64,000 bases of DNA, taken from assembly GCF_011764425.1 (NCBI RefSeq), contig NZ_BLPF01000002.1, positions 992,997 through 1,056,996 on the forward strand, read 5' to 3'. Below, in pieces: positions 26,891 to 35,304 of the stretch. Origin of the DNA: Phytohabitans houttuyneae (GTDB lineage: Bacteria; Actinomycetota; Actinomycetes; Mycobacteriales; Micromonosporaceae). Position numbers and translations under genes: made by a program. Position 1 is the stretch's first letter. The number at the start of each line of letters is the position of its first letter. The notes below the pieces were generated by a model that did not search any database, was not told the origin of the DNA, and saw only the letters and a program-made list of their open reading frames with translations.

Positions 26891-27934
26891 GTGATCGGAG
26901 TCGGCCTGCTCGGCTCGGGCTTCATCGCGGAGACGTACGCCGACGCGCTGCGCGACGTCCGCGATGCCGAACTGGTGGCCTCGTACTCGCGCGGTGAGCA
27001 GCGGGCCGCCGCCTTCGCCGCCCGCTGGCCCTCGGTCCGCACCTGGTACACCTCGGTGGAGGAGCTGTGCGCGGACCCGGCGGTGGACCTCGTGGTGATC
27101 GCCCTGCCCAACGAGGTGCACCTCGACGCGGTGCGGCACGTCGCCGCGGCCGGCAAGGGTGTCGTGTGCACCAAGCCGCTGGCCCGGACCGGCGCCGAGG
27201 CGGCAGAGATCCTGCGGGTCGTCACGGAGGCGGGCGTCTGGCACGGGTACGCCGAAAGCTCGGTGTTCTCGCCGAACGTGGCCAAGGCGCACGAGATGGT
27301 CGCGGCCGGCGGCATCGGCGACGTGGTCTGGATGCGCGCCCGCGAGGGGCACTCCGGGCCGCACGCCCCGCATTTCTGGGACGCCGAGGCGGCCGGCGGG
27401 GGCGCCCTGCTCGACATGGGCTGCCACACCGTGGAGTCGGCCCGCTGGTTCTTCGGCAAGGACAACCCGGTCACCGAGGTCTTCGCCTGGGGTGCCACGC
27501 TCGTGCACGGCGACAAGACCAAGGGCGAGGACTCGGCGATCGCGCTGCTGAAGTTCGCCGGCGGCCAGCTCGCGACCATCGAGTCGTCCTGGGTGGAGAA
27601 GGGTGGCATGCAGCTGCGCCACGAGATCGTCGGTAGCGCCGGCCGGCTGGTCACGGACACCGCGTCCACGCCGGTCTGGGGCTTCGTCGGCAACCCGGTC
27701 AGCGGCCTCGTGGAGAAGGCGGACGCGGACACCGGCTGGGTGTACCCGGTCCCCGAGGAGACCCGGGCGTACGGCTTCTCGCAGGAGATGCGGCACTTCG
27801 TGGAGGCGTTCTCGCGGGGCGAGCCGCCGGTCGAGACGTTCCACGACGGCTGGGTGGTCAACTGCGTCATCGACGCCTGCTACCGGTCCATGGCATCGGG
27901 CGTATGGGAACCTGTCAACACGACGGGGCGATAG
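26891..27934 (+). CDS. Gfo/Idh/MocA family oxidoreductase
   Basis: 347 aa from GTG 26891 (GGGAGG 6 nt upstream; an ATG at 26870 is an alternative). N-terminal Rossmann GLLGSGFI. The EKP-type motif reads CTKPLARTGAEA and a DMGCHTVESARWF segment holds the family catalytic Asp and His. Such enzymes oxidise or reduce sugars and cyclitols with NAD(P). Placed between the sugar transporter and the amine-oxidase genes, it probably converts the imported sugar or opens its ring chemistry by 3-keto formation. Confidence 0.9.
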   Translation: MIGVGLLGSGFIAETYADALRDVRDAELVASYSRGEQRAAAFAARWPSVRTWYTSVEELCADPAVDLVVIALPNEVHLDAVRHVAAAGKGVVCTKPLARTGAEAAEILRVVTEAGVWHGYAESSVFSPNVAKAHEMVAAGGIGDVVWMRAREGHSGPHAPHFWDAEAAGGGALLDMGCHTVESARWFFGKDNPVTEVFAWGATLVHGDKTKGEDSAIALLKFAGGQLATIESSWVEKGGMQLRHEIVGSAGRLVTDTASTPVWGFVGNPVSGLVEKADADTGWVYPVPEETRAYGFSQEMRHFVEAFSRGEPPVETFHDGWVVNCVIDACYRSMASGVWEPVNTTGR

Positions 27935-27980
27935 GCCGGTCTACATTGGTCATCGCAGGTCAGGGGAGGAGCGTGCGCAG

Positions 27981-28748
27981 GTGAGCGACGAGATGTCGTC
28001 CTCGGCCTCGATCAGGCCCGACAACCCGGAGCCCATGTGGCTCCAGGCGGTCAACCTGATCAAGGCGGAGATCGCCAGCGGTGCACTGGAGCCCGGGATG
28101 CGGCTGCCCCCGGAGCGCGAGCTCTGCCAGCAGCTCGCGATCAGCCGGGTCACCCTCCGCAAGGCCCTGTCCCAGCTGGTCGAGCAGGGCGTGCTCCGCT
28201 CCAGCCACGGCCGAGGGTGGTACGTGGCGGGCACCGCCGCGCCGCCGGCCAAGGACTGGCCGAACAGCCTGGAGTCGTTCACCGAGACCGCCCGGCGGAT
28301 GGGGCTGAGCGCGACCTCGCGGATCCTGCGCGCCGAGGTGCTGCCGGCCAACCTCGACGAGGCCGAGCGGCTGGTGGTCGCGCCCGGCAGCCCGCTCTTC
28401 CACCTCGAGCGGGTGCGGCTGCTGGACGGCGTGCCGATCGCGGTCGACGTCAGCAAGGTGCCCGCGCAGCTCGCGCCCCACCTGACCGAGAAGGACTTCA
28501 CCACCGGCTCGCTCTACGAGGAGCTCGTCGAGGCCGGCCTCGACCTGCGCCGCGCCGACACGACGATCCAGGCCACCGGTGCCGACCCGCACATCGCCAA
28601 AAACCTCGACATCGACGTCGACAAGCCGATCCTCGTGATGGACCAGGTCGTCGTCGACAGCAACGAGCGACCCCTGTTCACCTCGACGATCCGGTACAGC
28701 GGCGAGCGCTACCGCCTGCGCACGTTCTTCGCCCGCGGCGGCGCCTGA
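27981..28748 (+). CDS. GntR/HutC-family transcriptional regulator with UTRA domain
   Basis: 255 aa from GTG 27981 (GGGGAGGAG about 9 nt upstream; ATG 27993 is possible). The winged-helix domain has LPPERELCQQLAISRVTLRKAL and GVLRSSHGRGWYV. The UTRA effector domain (about 85-250) has LVVAPGSPLFHLERVRLLDG. HutC-type regulators usually bind a phosphorylated sugar or metabolite. It is a good candidate to control the flanking sugar transporter and the amine-oxidase operon. Confidence 0.92.
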   Translation: MSDEMSSSASIRPDNPEPMWLQAVNLIKAEIASGALEPGMRLPPERELCQQLAISRVTLRKALSQLVEQGVLRSSHGRGWYVAGTAAPPAKDWPNSLESFTETARRMGLSATSRILRAEVLPANLDEAERLVVAPGSPLFHLERVRLLDGVPIAVDVSKVPAQLAPHLTEKDFTTGSLYEELVEAGLDLRRADTTIQATGADPHIAKNLDIDVDKPILVMDQVVVDSNERPLFTSTIRYSGERYRLRTFFARGGA

Positions 28749-28803
28749 GCCCTGCCCATTTCCGCATCCGGTGTACCCCCGTGCGCCCACCAGTGGTATG
28801 CGG

Positions 28804-28815
28804 TGGTATTCACCA
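28804..28815. promoter_or_regulatory. Candidate GntR/HutC operator before the amine oxidase
   Basis: TGGTATTCACCA has the form TGGT-N4-ACCA, the core of HutC/DasR-type operators (TGGTCTAGACCA). A second TGGTAT lies 10 nt upstream, giving a direct repeat. It is 23 nt before the amine-oxidase start. Confidence 0.45.
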
Positions 28816-28837
28816 ATGTAGTCAACTGGAGTGATCC

Positions 28838-30730
28838 GTGACAGCTGCCCTAGCCACGGTCCGCGCCGACGAGTTCGAGCGGTGCCGGAAGGTCCTGTTC
28901 GCGGCCGGACTGGCCACTTCGGACACCCACTTCTCGTACGTCGGCCTGCTGGAGCCGGACAAGCGACTGCTCGCCACCGGGCAGGCGCCCCGGCAGCTGC
29001 GCGCCCTGCTCATCGACATGCGCACCGGCGAGTCGCACGACGTGGTGGTCGACCCGGCAGCTGACCGTGTGGTCAGTCAGCGGCGGATCGACCCGGACCG
29101 CGACGGCGCGGTACCGGTCGTCGTGCGCGAGTTCGGGTACGTCGAAGAGGTCGTGCACCGCGACGAGCGCTGGCTGGCGGCGATGCGCCGGCGCGGCCTC
29201 ACCGACCTGTCCCAGCTGCGGGTCAACCCGCTCTCGGCCGGCGTGCTCGCGGAAGGCGAGCGCGGGCGCCGGATCCAGCGCTGCTTCACCTTCGTCCAGC
29301 GCACGCCCGAGGACCTCGGCTGGGCCCACCCGGTCGACGGTGTCGTCGCGATGGTCGACGTGGTCACCGGCGAGGTGCTCGACGTCGTCGACCACGTCGA
29401 CCTGCCGGTACCGGCCGAGGACGGCAACTTCCACCTGTACGACGGCCCGCGCCGGGCCGGGCTGCGGCCGATCGAGATCACCCAACCCGAGGGCCCGAGC
29501 TTTGACATCGACGCCGACCAGGTGCTCACCTGGGCCGGCTGGAGCCTGCAGATCGGTTTCGACCAGCGCGAGGGCCTCGTGCTGCACGACATCGGCATCA
29601 CCGACGGCGACCGGGTACGCCCGATCGTCCACCGCGCGTCGATCGCCGAGATGGTCGTGCCGTACGGCGACCCGAGCCCGCAACGGTGGTTCCAGAACTT
29701 CTTCGACTGCGGCGAGTACCTGCTCGGCGGGTACGCCAACTCCCTCGAGCTCGGCTGCGACTGCGTCGGGGAGATCACCTACCTGGACGCGGTGGTCGCC
29801 GGCAATGACGGCCACGCGCGCACCATCCCGCAGGCGATCTGCGTGCACGAGGAGGACTACGGCATCCTCTGGAAGCACACCGACAACTGGAACGGCTCGT
29901 CCGACTCGCGCCGCCAGCGCCGCCTCGTGGTGTCGTTCTTCGTCACCGTCGGCAACTACGACTACGGCTTCTACTGGTACTTCTACCTCGACGGCACGAT
30001 CGAGTTCGAGGTGAAGGCGACCGGAGTGGTCTTCACCTCCGCCTATCCAGGCCCCGGCTACGCGTACGCCACCGAGATCGCGCCCGGGCTCGGCGCGCCA
30101 CACCACCAGCACCTGTTCAGCGCGCGGCTGGACATGGCGGTCGACGGGCCGGTCAACGCGGTCGACGAGATCGACGCGGTGCTGGTGCCGCGCGGCCCGG
30201 CCAACCCGACCGGCACCGGCTTCACCCCGGTGGTGACCCGGCTGCGCACCGAGTCGCAGGCGCAGCGGCTGGCCGACAACGGCAAGGGCAGGATCTGGTT
30301 CATCTCCAACCCCACCGTCCACAACAGACTCGGCCAGCCGGTTGGCTACACCCTCCACCCGCAAGGGCAACCGGTGCTGCTCGCCGACGCCGAGTCGGAC
30401 ATCCACCGGCGGGCCACCTTCGCCACGAAGCACCTGTGGGTCACCGCGTACGACCCGGCCGAGCTCTATCCCGCCGGTGACCTTGTCAACATGCACCCCG
30501 GCGGGGCTGGGCTGCCCGCCTGGACGGCCGCCGACCGCGACATCGACGGCGCGGACATCGTCGTGTGGCACACGTTCGGCCTCACCCACTTTCCACGGCC
30601 GGAGGACTGGCCGGTGATGCCGGTCGACACCACCGGGTTCACGCTCAAGCCGTACGGCTTCTTCGGCCGCAACCCCACCCTCGACGTGCCGCCTTCGGCG
30701 GCCGCCCACTGCCACAGCCACCACCACTAG
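28838..30730 (+). CDS. Copper-containing primary amine oxidase (phenethylamine-oxidase type)
   Basis: 630 aa, the usual length. The TPQ precursor Tyr374 lies in TVGNYDYGFYWYFY, the catalytic base is Asp290 in FFDCGEYLLGG, and the copper ligands are His423, His425 (HQH) and His584 (GLTHFPRPEDWP). The sequence strongly recalls the Arthrobacter globiformis phenethylamine oxidase. It oxidises a primary amine to an aldehyde, releasing ammonia and H2O2. The tail ends in HCHSHHH, an unusual metal-binding-like extension. First of a four-gene operon with an SIS isomerase, a sugar kinase and an aldehyde dehydrogenase. Confidence 0.97.
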   Translation: MTAALATVRADEFERCRKVLFAAGLATSDTHFSYVGLLEPDKRLLATGQAPRQLRALLIDMRTGESHDVVVDPAADRVVSQRRIDPDRDGAVPVVVREFGYVEEVVHRDERWLAAMRRRGLTDLSQLRVNPLSAGVLAEGERGRRIQRCFTFVQRTPEDLGWAHPVDGVVAMVDVVTGEVLDVVDHVDLPVPAEDGNFHLYDGPRRAGLRPIEITQPEGPSFDIDADQVLTWAGWSLQIGFDQREGLVLHDIGITDGDRVRPIVHRASIAEMVVPYGDPSPQRWFQNFFDCGEYLLGGYANSLELGCDCVGEITYLDAVVAGNDGHARTIPQAICVHEEDYGILWKHTDNWNGSSDSRRQRRLVVSFFVTVGNYDYGFYWYFYLDGTIEFEVKATGVVFTSAYPGPGYAYATEIAPGLGAPHHQHLFSARLDMAVDGPVNAVDEIDAVLVPRGPANPTGTGFTPVVTRLRTESQAQRLADNGKGRIWFISNPTVHNRLGQPVGYTLHPQGQPVLLADAESDIHRRATFATKHLWVTAYDPAELYPAGDLVNMHPGGAGLPAWTAADRDIDGADIVVWHTFGLTHFPRPEDWPVMPVDTTGFTLKPYGFFGRNPTLDVPPSAAAHCHSHHH

Positions 30731-30742
30731 ACAAGGGCGCAG

Positions 30743-31747
30743 ATGCACGACTACATCACGTTCGCGGAGGCGAGGGCGGGCCAGGCACGGGCGCTCGAGG
30801 ACGCGATCGGCACGCTGACCACGGCCGTACGCGCCCAGCGGGACGCCGGCGGACTGCGCGGGCCGGGCCCGGTCTTCGTCGGCATCGGCGCGAGCCTGGC
30901 GGCGGCCTGCGCTCCGGTGTGGACACTGCGCCTGCGGGGCGTGCACGCGTGGCGGCTCGGGGCCGGTGACCACCCGCTGCCCTACCCGGCTTCGCCGCAT
31001 CCAGTGGTCGGCGTGTCGCAGAGCGGCCGCAGCGCCGAGACGCTCGCGGTGCTCGGCTCGGTCGAGCCGCGGCGCCGGTACGCGGTCGTCAACGCCCACC
31101 CCTCGCCGATCTCCGCCGCCGTCGCGCACCGCCTGGAGCTGGGCAACATTCCGGACAGCTACGCCTCCACCATCGGGTACACGGCCACGGTCGCCGCCCT
31201 CGGCATGCTCGCCGAGGTGTGGGACGGTGGTGAGGTCGACCCCGGCTGGGCCCGGCTGCCGGAGCTGTTCCGGTGGACCGAGAAGGTGGTGGGGGAGCGG
31301 GCCGCCTCGCTCGCCGAGAGCTTCCGCGACGCCCGCTCGGCCGACTTCGTGGGCGCCGGCCCCTCGGTCGGCTCCGCGGAGGCGGGCGCGCTGCTGCTGC
31401 GCGAGGTCGCGCGGGTGCCGTCCGCCGCGATGAGCACCCGGCAGTACCTGCACGGCGCGATGGAGTCGGCCGGAGACGGCGTTCACGTGCTCTTCGGCGA
31501 CGACCGCGAGGTCGCGCTGGCGCACACGCTCGCCGGCGCCGGCCACCGCGTGGTACTCGTCTCCGCGGCCGACGTGCCGGAGCAGCGCGGCATTCGCGCG
31601 GTCAAGCTGCCGGCCGTGCCGCCCAACCAGCGGGCGGTGCTGGAGGCGCTGGTCATGCAGGTGCTCGCCGCCGCCGTCGCCGGGGTGCGCGGCGTCGACG
31701 TCGAGGAGTTCGTGTTTCACAACAACGACATCAAGGTCGAGGCGTGA
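30743..31747 (+). CDS. SIS-domain sugar isomerase/deglycase-like protein
   Basis: 334 aa with two SIS domains: VFVGIGASLAAAC and VVGVSQSGRSAETLAVL in the first, DFVGAGPSVGSAEAGALLLRE and QYLHGAMES in the second. This is the layout of AgaS, the GlmS isomerase part and FrlB-type fructosamine-6-phosphate deglycases. It begins 12 nt after the amine oxidase and overlaps the kinase by 4 bp. Probable step: isomerisation or deglycation of a phosphorylated amino or glycated sugar. Which one cannot be read directly. Confidence 0.88.
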   Translation: MHDYITFAEARAGQARALEDAIGTLTTAVRAQRDAGGLRGPGPVFVGIGASLAAACAPVWTLRLRGVHAWRLGAGDHPLPYPASPHPVVGVSQSGRSAETLAVLGSVEPRRRYAVVNAHPSPISAAVAHRLELGNIPDSYASTIGYTATVAALGMLAEVWDGGEVDPGWARLPELFRWTEKVVGERAASLAESFRDARSADFVGAGPSVGSAEAGALLLREVARVPSAAMSTRQYLHGAMESAGDGVHVLFGDDREVALAHTLAGAGHRVVLVSAADVPEQRGIRAVKLPAVPPNQRAVLEALVMQVLAAAVAGVRGVDVEEFVFHNNDIKVEA

Positions 31748-32637
31748 GCGCCGCTATCGCCGGGATCGACGCGGGCGGCACCAAGACCACGATCCTTGTC
31801 GAGGCGCTCGACGGCCGCCGGGTGGCCACAGTGGACATACCGTCGACGGGCTGGAACGCCGAGCCGGTCGAGGCCGGCGCCGGCTGGATCGACGCCGCCC
31901 TGCGCCGCGCCACACCGCCCGGGTGCGAGGTGGTGGCGCTCGGGGTCGGTGCGCAGGGGCTCGACTCGACAGCCCTGGCGCACGCCTTCACCGCGGCGCT
32001 CGCTGCCCGCGGCCACCGCGCGGTCGCGGTCAATGACGCCGCCCTTCTGGTACCGGCGGCCGGGCTCGACGACGGCATCGGCGTGATCTCCGGTACCGGC
32101 GCGATCGGCGTGGGCCGCGACGCGTCCGGCCAGTGGCTCTTTACCGGCGGGTGGGGCGCGGTCATCGGCGACGAGGGTGGCGCGGCCGGCCTGGTCCGCG
32201 AGGCCACCCGCCTGGCGCTGGGCGCCCACGACGACGGCGAGCCGGACGACGGGCTGCTCTCCGCGCTGTGCGACGCGTTCGGGGCCGGCACCGCCGAGCG
32301 GCTCGCCCGCGCCGTCAACGACGAACCCACGACCGACAACTGGGGGCCGCGCGCCCCGGCGGTCTTCGCCGCCGCCGACCGCGGCTCGGCGCTGGCCGCC
32401 CGCGCGGTCCAGGATGCCGCCGACCATCTGTCCACACTGGTCGACCAGCTCGTGCGCCGGGGCGCGGCCGGCGGTGACGTGGTCGCCGCCGGCGGCGTGG
32501 TCACCCACCAGCCCCGGCTGTACGAGGCGTTCGCCAGCCGGGTCGCCGCGCGCCACCCCGACCTCACCGTCCACCTTCTCACCGGACCACCCGCGGCCGG
32601 CGCGCTGGCACTGGCCCGCCGGCTGGTCACACCCTGA
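31744..32637 (+). CDS. BadF/BadG-family sugar kinase (N-acetylglucosamine kinase-like)
   Basis: 297 aa from GTG 31744 (GTGA overlap). ASKHA ATPase fold: phosphate-1 GIDAGGTKTTILVE, phosphate-2 GVISGTGAIGVG and adenosine-region GGVVTHQPRLYEAF. Mammalian NAGK-like enzymes of this family phosphorylate amino sugars at O6. In this operon it would provide the 6-phosphate substrate for the SIS protein. Confidence 0.88.
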   Translation: MSAAIAGIDAGGTKTTILVEALDGRRVATVDIPSTGWNAEPVEAGAGWIDAALRRATPPGCEVVALGVGAQGLDSTALAHAFTAALAARGHRAVAVNDAALLVPAAGLDDGIGVISGTGAIGVGRDASGQWLFTGGWGAVIGDEGGAAGLVREATRLALGAHDDGEPDDGLLSALCDAFGAGTAERLARAVNDEPTTDNWGPRAPAVFAAADRGSALAARAVQDAADHLSTLVDQLVRRGAAGGDVVAAGGVVTHQPRLYEAFASRVAARHPDLTVHLLTGPPAAGALALARRLVTP

Positions 32638-32648
32638 AGGGAGCCCCG

Positions 32649-34025
32649 ATGCCCATCGCGACCGTCAACCCGGCGACCGGACAGACCCTCAAGACGTTCG
32701 AGGCGCACACCGCGGAGCAGGTCGAGCGGATCCTCGCCCGCGCGCACGCCACGAACGGCGCGCTCGCGGCCACCACGTTCGCCCAGCGCGGCGCGTGGAT
32801 GCGGCGCGCCGCGGACCTCCTCGACGCCGAGGCGGCCGAGCTCGCCGCGCTCATCGCCACCGAGATGGGCAAGACGCTGCCGACCGCCGCGTACGAGGTG
32901 GCGAAGTCGGCCCGGGGCATGCGCCACTACGCCGAGCACGCCGAGGCGTACCTCGCCGACGAGCGGCCGGTGCCGCCCGCCGAGGTCGGCGCCTCGGACG
33001 CCCGCGTGGTGTACCAGCCGCTTGGCACGATCCTCGCCGTCATGCCGTGGAACTACCCGTTCTGGCAGGTCATCCGCTTCGCCGCGCCGGCCCTGATGGC
33101 CGGCAACACGGCGCTGCTCAAGCACGCGTCGAGCGTGCCGCAGTGCGCGCTCTATCTTGGCGAGCTGTTCACCCGCGCCGGCTTCCCCGCCGGCGCCTTC
33201 CAGACGCTTCTGCTGGAGGCCGCCCGTACGACGAGGCTCCTCGACGACCCGCGGGTGCGGGCGGTCACGCTCACCGGCTCGGTCGGCGCGGGCGCGGCGG
33301 TCGCGGAGGCGGCCGGCCGCAACATCAAGAAGAGCGTGCTGGAGCTCGGCGGCACCGACGTGTTCATCGTCCTGCCGTCCGCCGACGTCGCCAAGGCGGC
33401 CGAGGCGGGCGTCGCCTCCCGCACCCAGAACAGTGGGCAGAGCTGCATCGCCGCCAAGCGCTTCTACGTGCACGAGGCGGTGTACGCGGAGTTCGAGGAG
33501 CGGTTCGTCGCCGGTATGGCCGCGCAGAAGGCCGGCGACCCGTTCGCCGCGGACACGTCGTTCGGGCCGCTCGCCACCGAGCAGGGCCGCGCCGACGCGC
33601 ACGCGCTCGTCGAGGACGCCCGGTCCAAGGGGGCGACCGTGCGTACCGGTGGTGCCGTCCCGGACGGGCCGGGCTGGTTCTACCCGGCGACCGTCCTGAC
33701 CGGAGTGACGCCGCGGATGCGCATCTACCGCGAGGAGTGCTTCGGCCCCGTGGCCTGCCTCTATCCGGTGCGCGACCTCGCCGAGGCGGTCGAGCGGGCC
33801 AACGACTCGCCGTTCGGGCTCAGCTCCAGCGTCTGGACCAGCGACCCCGACGAGATCACCGCGCTCGCCGCGAGGATCGAGGCGGGCGCGGTGTTCGTCA
33901 ACGGCAACACCGCGTCGTTCCCCCAGCTGCCGTTCGGCGGGATCAAGGACTCCGGGTACGGGCGGGAGCTGTCCGGATTCGGCATCCGCGAGTTCGTCAA
34001 CGTCAAGACGGTGTGGGTCAGCTGA
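32649..34025 (+). CDS. NAD(P)-dependent aldehyde dehydrogenase (succinate-semialdehyde type)
   Basis: 458 aa. The catalytic Cys is in NSGQSCIAAKR and the general-base Glu in LELGGTDVF. NAD contacts are GSVGAGAAV and the Rossmann start MPWNYPFWQ. It resembles Sad/GabD-type short aldehyde dehydrogenases. In context it would oxidise the aldehyde produced by the copper amine oxidase. It closes the operon, 11 nt after the kinase. Confidence 0.93.
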   Translation: MPIATVNPATGQTLKTFEAHTAEQVERILARAHATNGALAATTFAQRGAWMRRAADLLDAEAAELAALIATEMGKTLPTAAYEVAKSARGMRHYAEHAEAYLADERPVPPAEVGASDARVVYQPLGTILAVMPWNYPFWQVIRFAAPALMAGNTALLKHASSVPQCALYLGELFTRAGFPAGAFQTLLLEAARTTRLLDDPRVRAVTLTGSVGAGAAVAEAAGRNIKKSVLELGGTDVFIVLPSADVAKAAEAGVASRTQNSGQSCIAAKRFYVHEAVYAEFEERFVAGMAAQKAGDPFAADTSFGPLATEQGRADAHALVEDARSKGATVRTGGAVPDGPGWFYPATVLTGVTPRMRIYREECFGPVACLYPVRDLAEAVERANDSPFGLSSSVWTSDPDEITALAARIEAGAVFVNGNTASFPQLPFGGIKDSGYGRELSGFGIREFVNVKTVWVS

Positions 34026-34049
34026 CGACGCGGTGCCCGGCGCGGGGCG

Positions 34050-35111
34050 TCACGCCGACCGCCAGGCGGCGATCTTGGCCAGGTCGGTGAGCGCGGCGCG
34101 GGCGTCCGGGTGGATCGGCGTCTGGTCGAGCGCCGCCAGGGCTGCGGCGACCCGCTCGGCGATCATCTCCTCGACCCGGTCGACCGCGCCACTTCGCCGT
34201 ACCGCCGCCGCCGTCTGGCTGGGGGTCGGGTCGCCGTCGGGTCCTTCGGCGAGGGACCTGGCCAGCTGCGAGACGACGGTCGCTTTGTGGCCGGCGCTGT
34301 CGTCACCGACGGGCTTGCCGGTTTCGGCCGGGTCGCCGGTCAGGCCGAGCAGGTCGTCGCGGAGTTGGAACGCCTCGCCGACGGCCAGCCCGTAGCCGGT
34401 GTAGGCGCGGTGGAGGCTGTCGCCCGGTGGCGCGCCGGCCAGAGCCGCGCCGTAATGCAGCGGACGCACGGTGGTGTAGCTGGCGGTCTTGAGCCGGATC
34501 GTGAGCAGGGAACGCTCCACGGTCCATGCCGGCTGGGCGCCGCCGAGCAGGTCCAGAAACTGGCCGGCGATCGCCTCCAGGCGCATCCGGTCGTAGCAGG
34601 CCCGGGCCGCGGCGAGCCGGTGGCCGGGCAGGGCGCTGGCGGCGATCAGCTGGTCGGCCCAGACCAGGCACAGGTCGCCGACCAGGATCGCCGCGCCGTC
34701 CCCGAACCGGTCCGCCTCGCCGCGCCATCCCTGGCCGGTGTGCAGGTTGGCGAACGCCCGGTGGGTGGTGGGCCGGCCGCGCCGGGTCGCCGACGCGTCC
34801 ATCACGTCGTCGTGCACGAGCGCGAACGCGTGCAGAAACTCCAGCGCCGCCAGGGCGGGCAGCACGGTGTCGACCGGCGCCGCCGGCCCGGCCACGCCGC
34901 GCCAGCCCCAGTAGGCGAACGTGGGACGAAGACGCTTGCCTCCGCCCAGCACCGCGTCGCGGGCGGCGTCCGCCAGCCAGCACAGCGCTGAATCCCACGC
35001 GGCCAAGGTGGCCGTCGAGGTGGCCAGGAAGTCGGCCAGGACCTCGTCGACCAGGCCTGGGATGTTGATCGTCCCCGCCGCTGGGGGAGTGGCCACGAGA
35101 TTCTCCGTCAT
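34050..35111 (-). CDS. Polyprenyl diphosphate synthase (geranylgeranyl/farnesyl type)
   Basis: 353 aa from ATG 35111. The first Asp-rich motif is DDVMD after LHAFALVHDD. The second is QLRDDLLGLTGDPAETGKP, the actinobacterial form. GGGKRLRP binds diphosphate. It condenses IPP with allylic diphosphates. The residues five and four before the first motif (His and Ala in HAFALVHDD) are small to medium, so a C15-C20 product is likely, but chain length is not certain. Monocistronic with no terpene cyclase nearby. Confidence 0.93.
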   Translation of the reverse strand: MTENLVATPPAAGTINIPGLVDEVLADFLATSTATLAAWDSALCWLADAARDAVLGGGKRLRPTFAYWGWRGVAGPAAPVDTVLPALAALEFLHAFALVHDDVMDASATRRGRPTTHRAFANLHTGQGWRGEADRFGDGAAILVGDLCLVWADQLIAASALPGHRLAAARACYDRMRLEAIAGQFLDLLGGAQPAWTVERSLLTIRLKTASYTTVRPLHYGAALAGAPPGDSLHRAYTGYGLAVGEAFQLRDDLLGLTGDPAETGKPVGDDSAGHKATVVSQLARSLAEGPDGDPTPSQTAAAVRRSGAVDRVEEMIAERVAAALAALDQTPIHPDARAALTDLAKIAAWRSA

Positions 35112-35267
35112 CACCAAACCGTAACGCGTATAGCGCACTCGCGTCGGTTTCCGCGTCGAAATCGGCTATCGTGGGTCCGCTCATCGCCCGCGACCTCTGG
35201 ACGTTCGCCCGTGTTCGAGCCTGAACGTTCCCGAACGTCTCGGATCGAAGTCTGGCGTCACGTTGTT

Positions 35268-35293
35268 GTTTCCGTTACCGATGTAACCGAAAC
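35268..35293. promoter_or_regulatory. Palindromic operator-like site upstream of the GH5 gene
   Basis: GTTTCCGTTAC (35268-35278) and GTAACCGAAAC (35283-35293) are inverted repeats with one mismatch around CGAT. The site ends 11 nt before the first possible start of the secreted hydrolase. It looks like a dimeric repressor site, for example for a carbon-source regulator of an unidentified family. Confidence 0.5.
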
Positions 35294-35304
35294 GACATCA
35301 GCCG

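Noticed and set aside
28850-31720. 956-aa open frame antisense to the amine oxidase and SIS genes
   Set aside because: Composition artefact of high GC; the sense frames carry conserved catalytic motifs.
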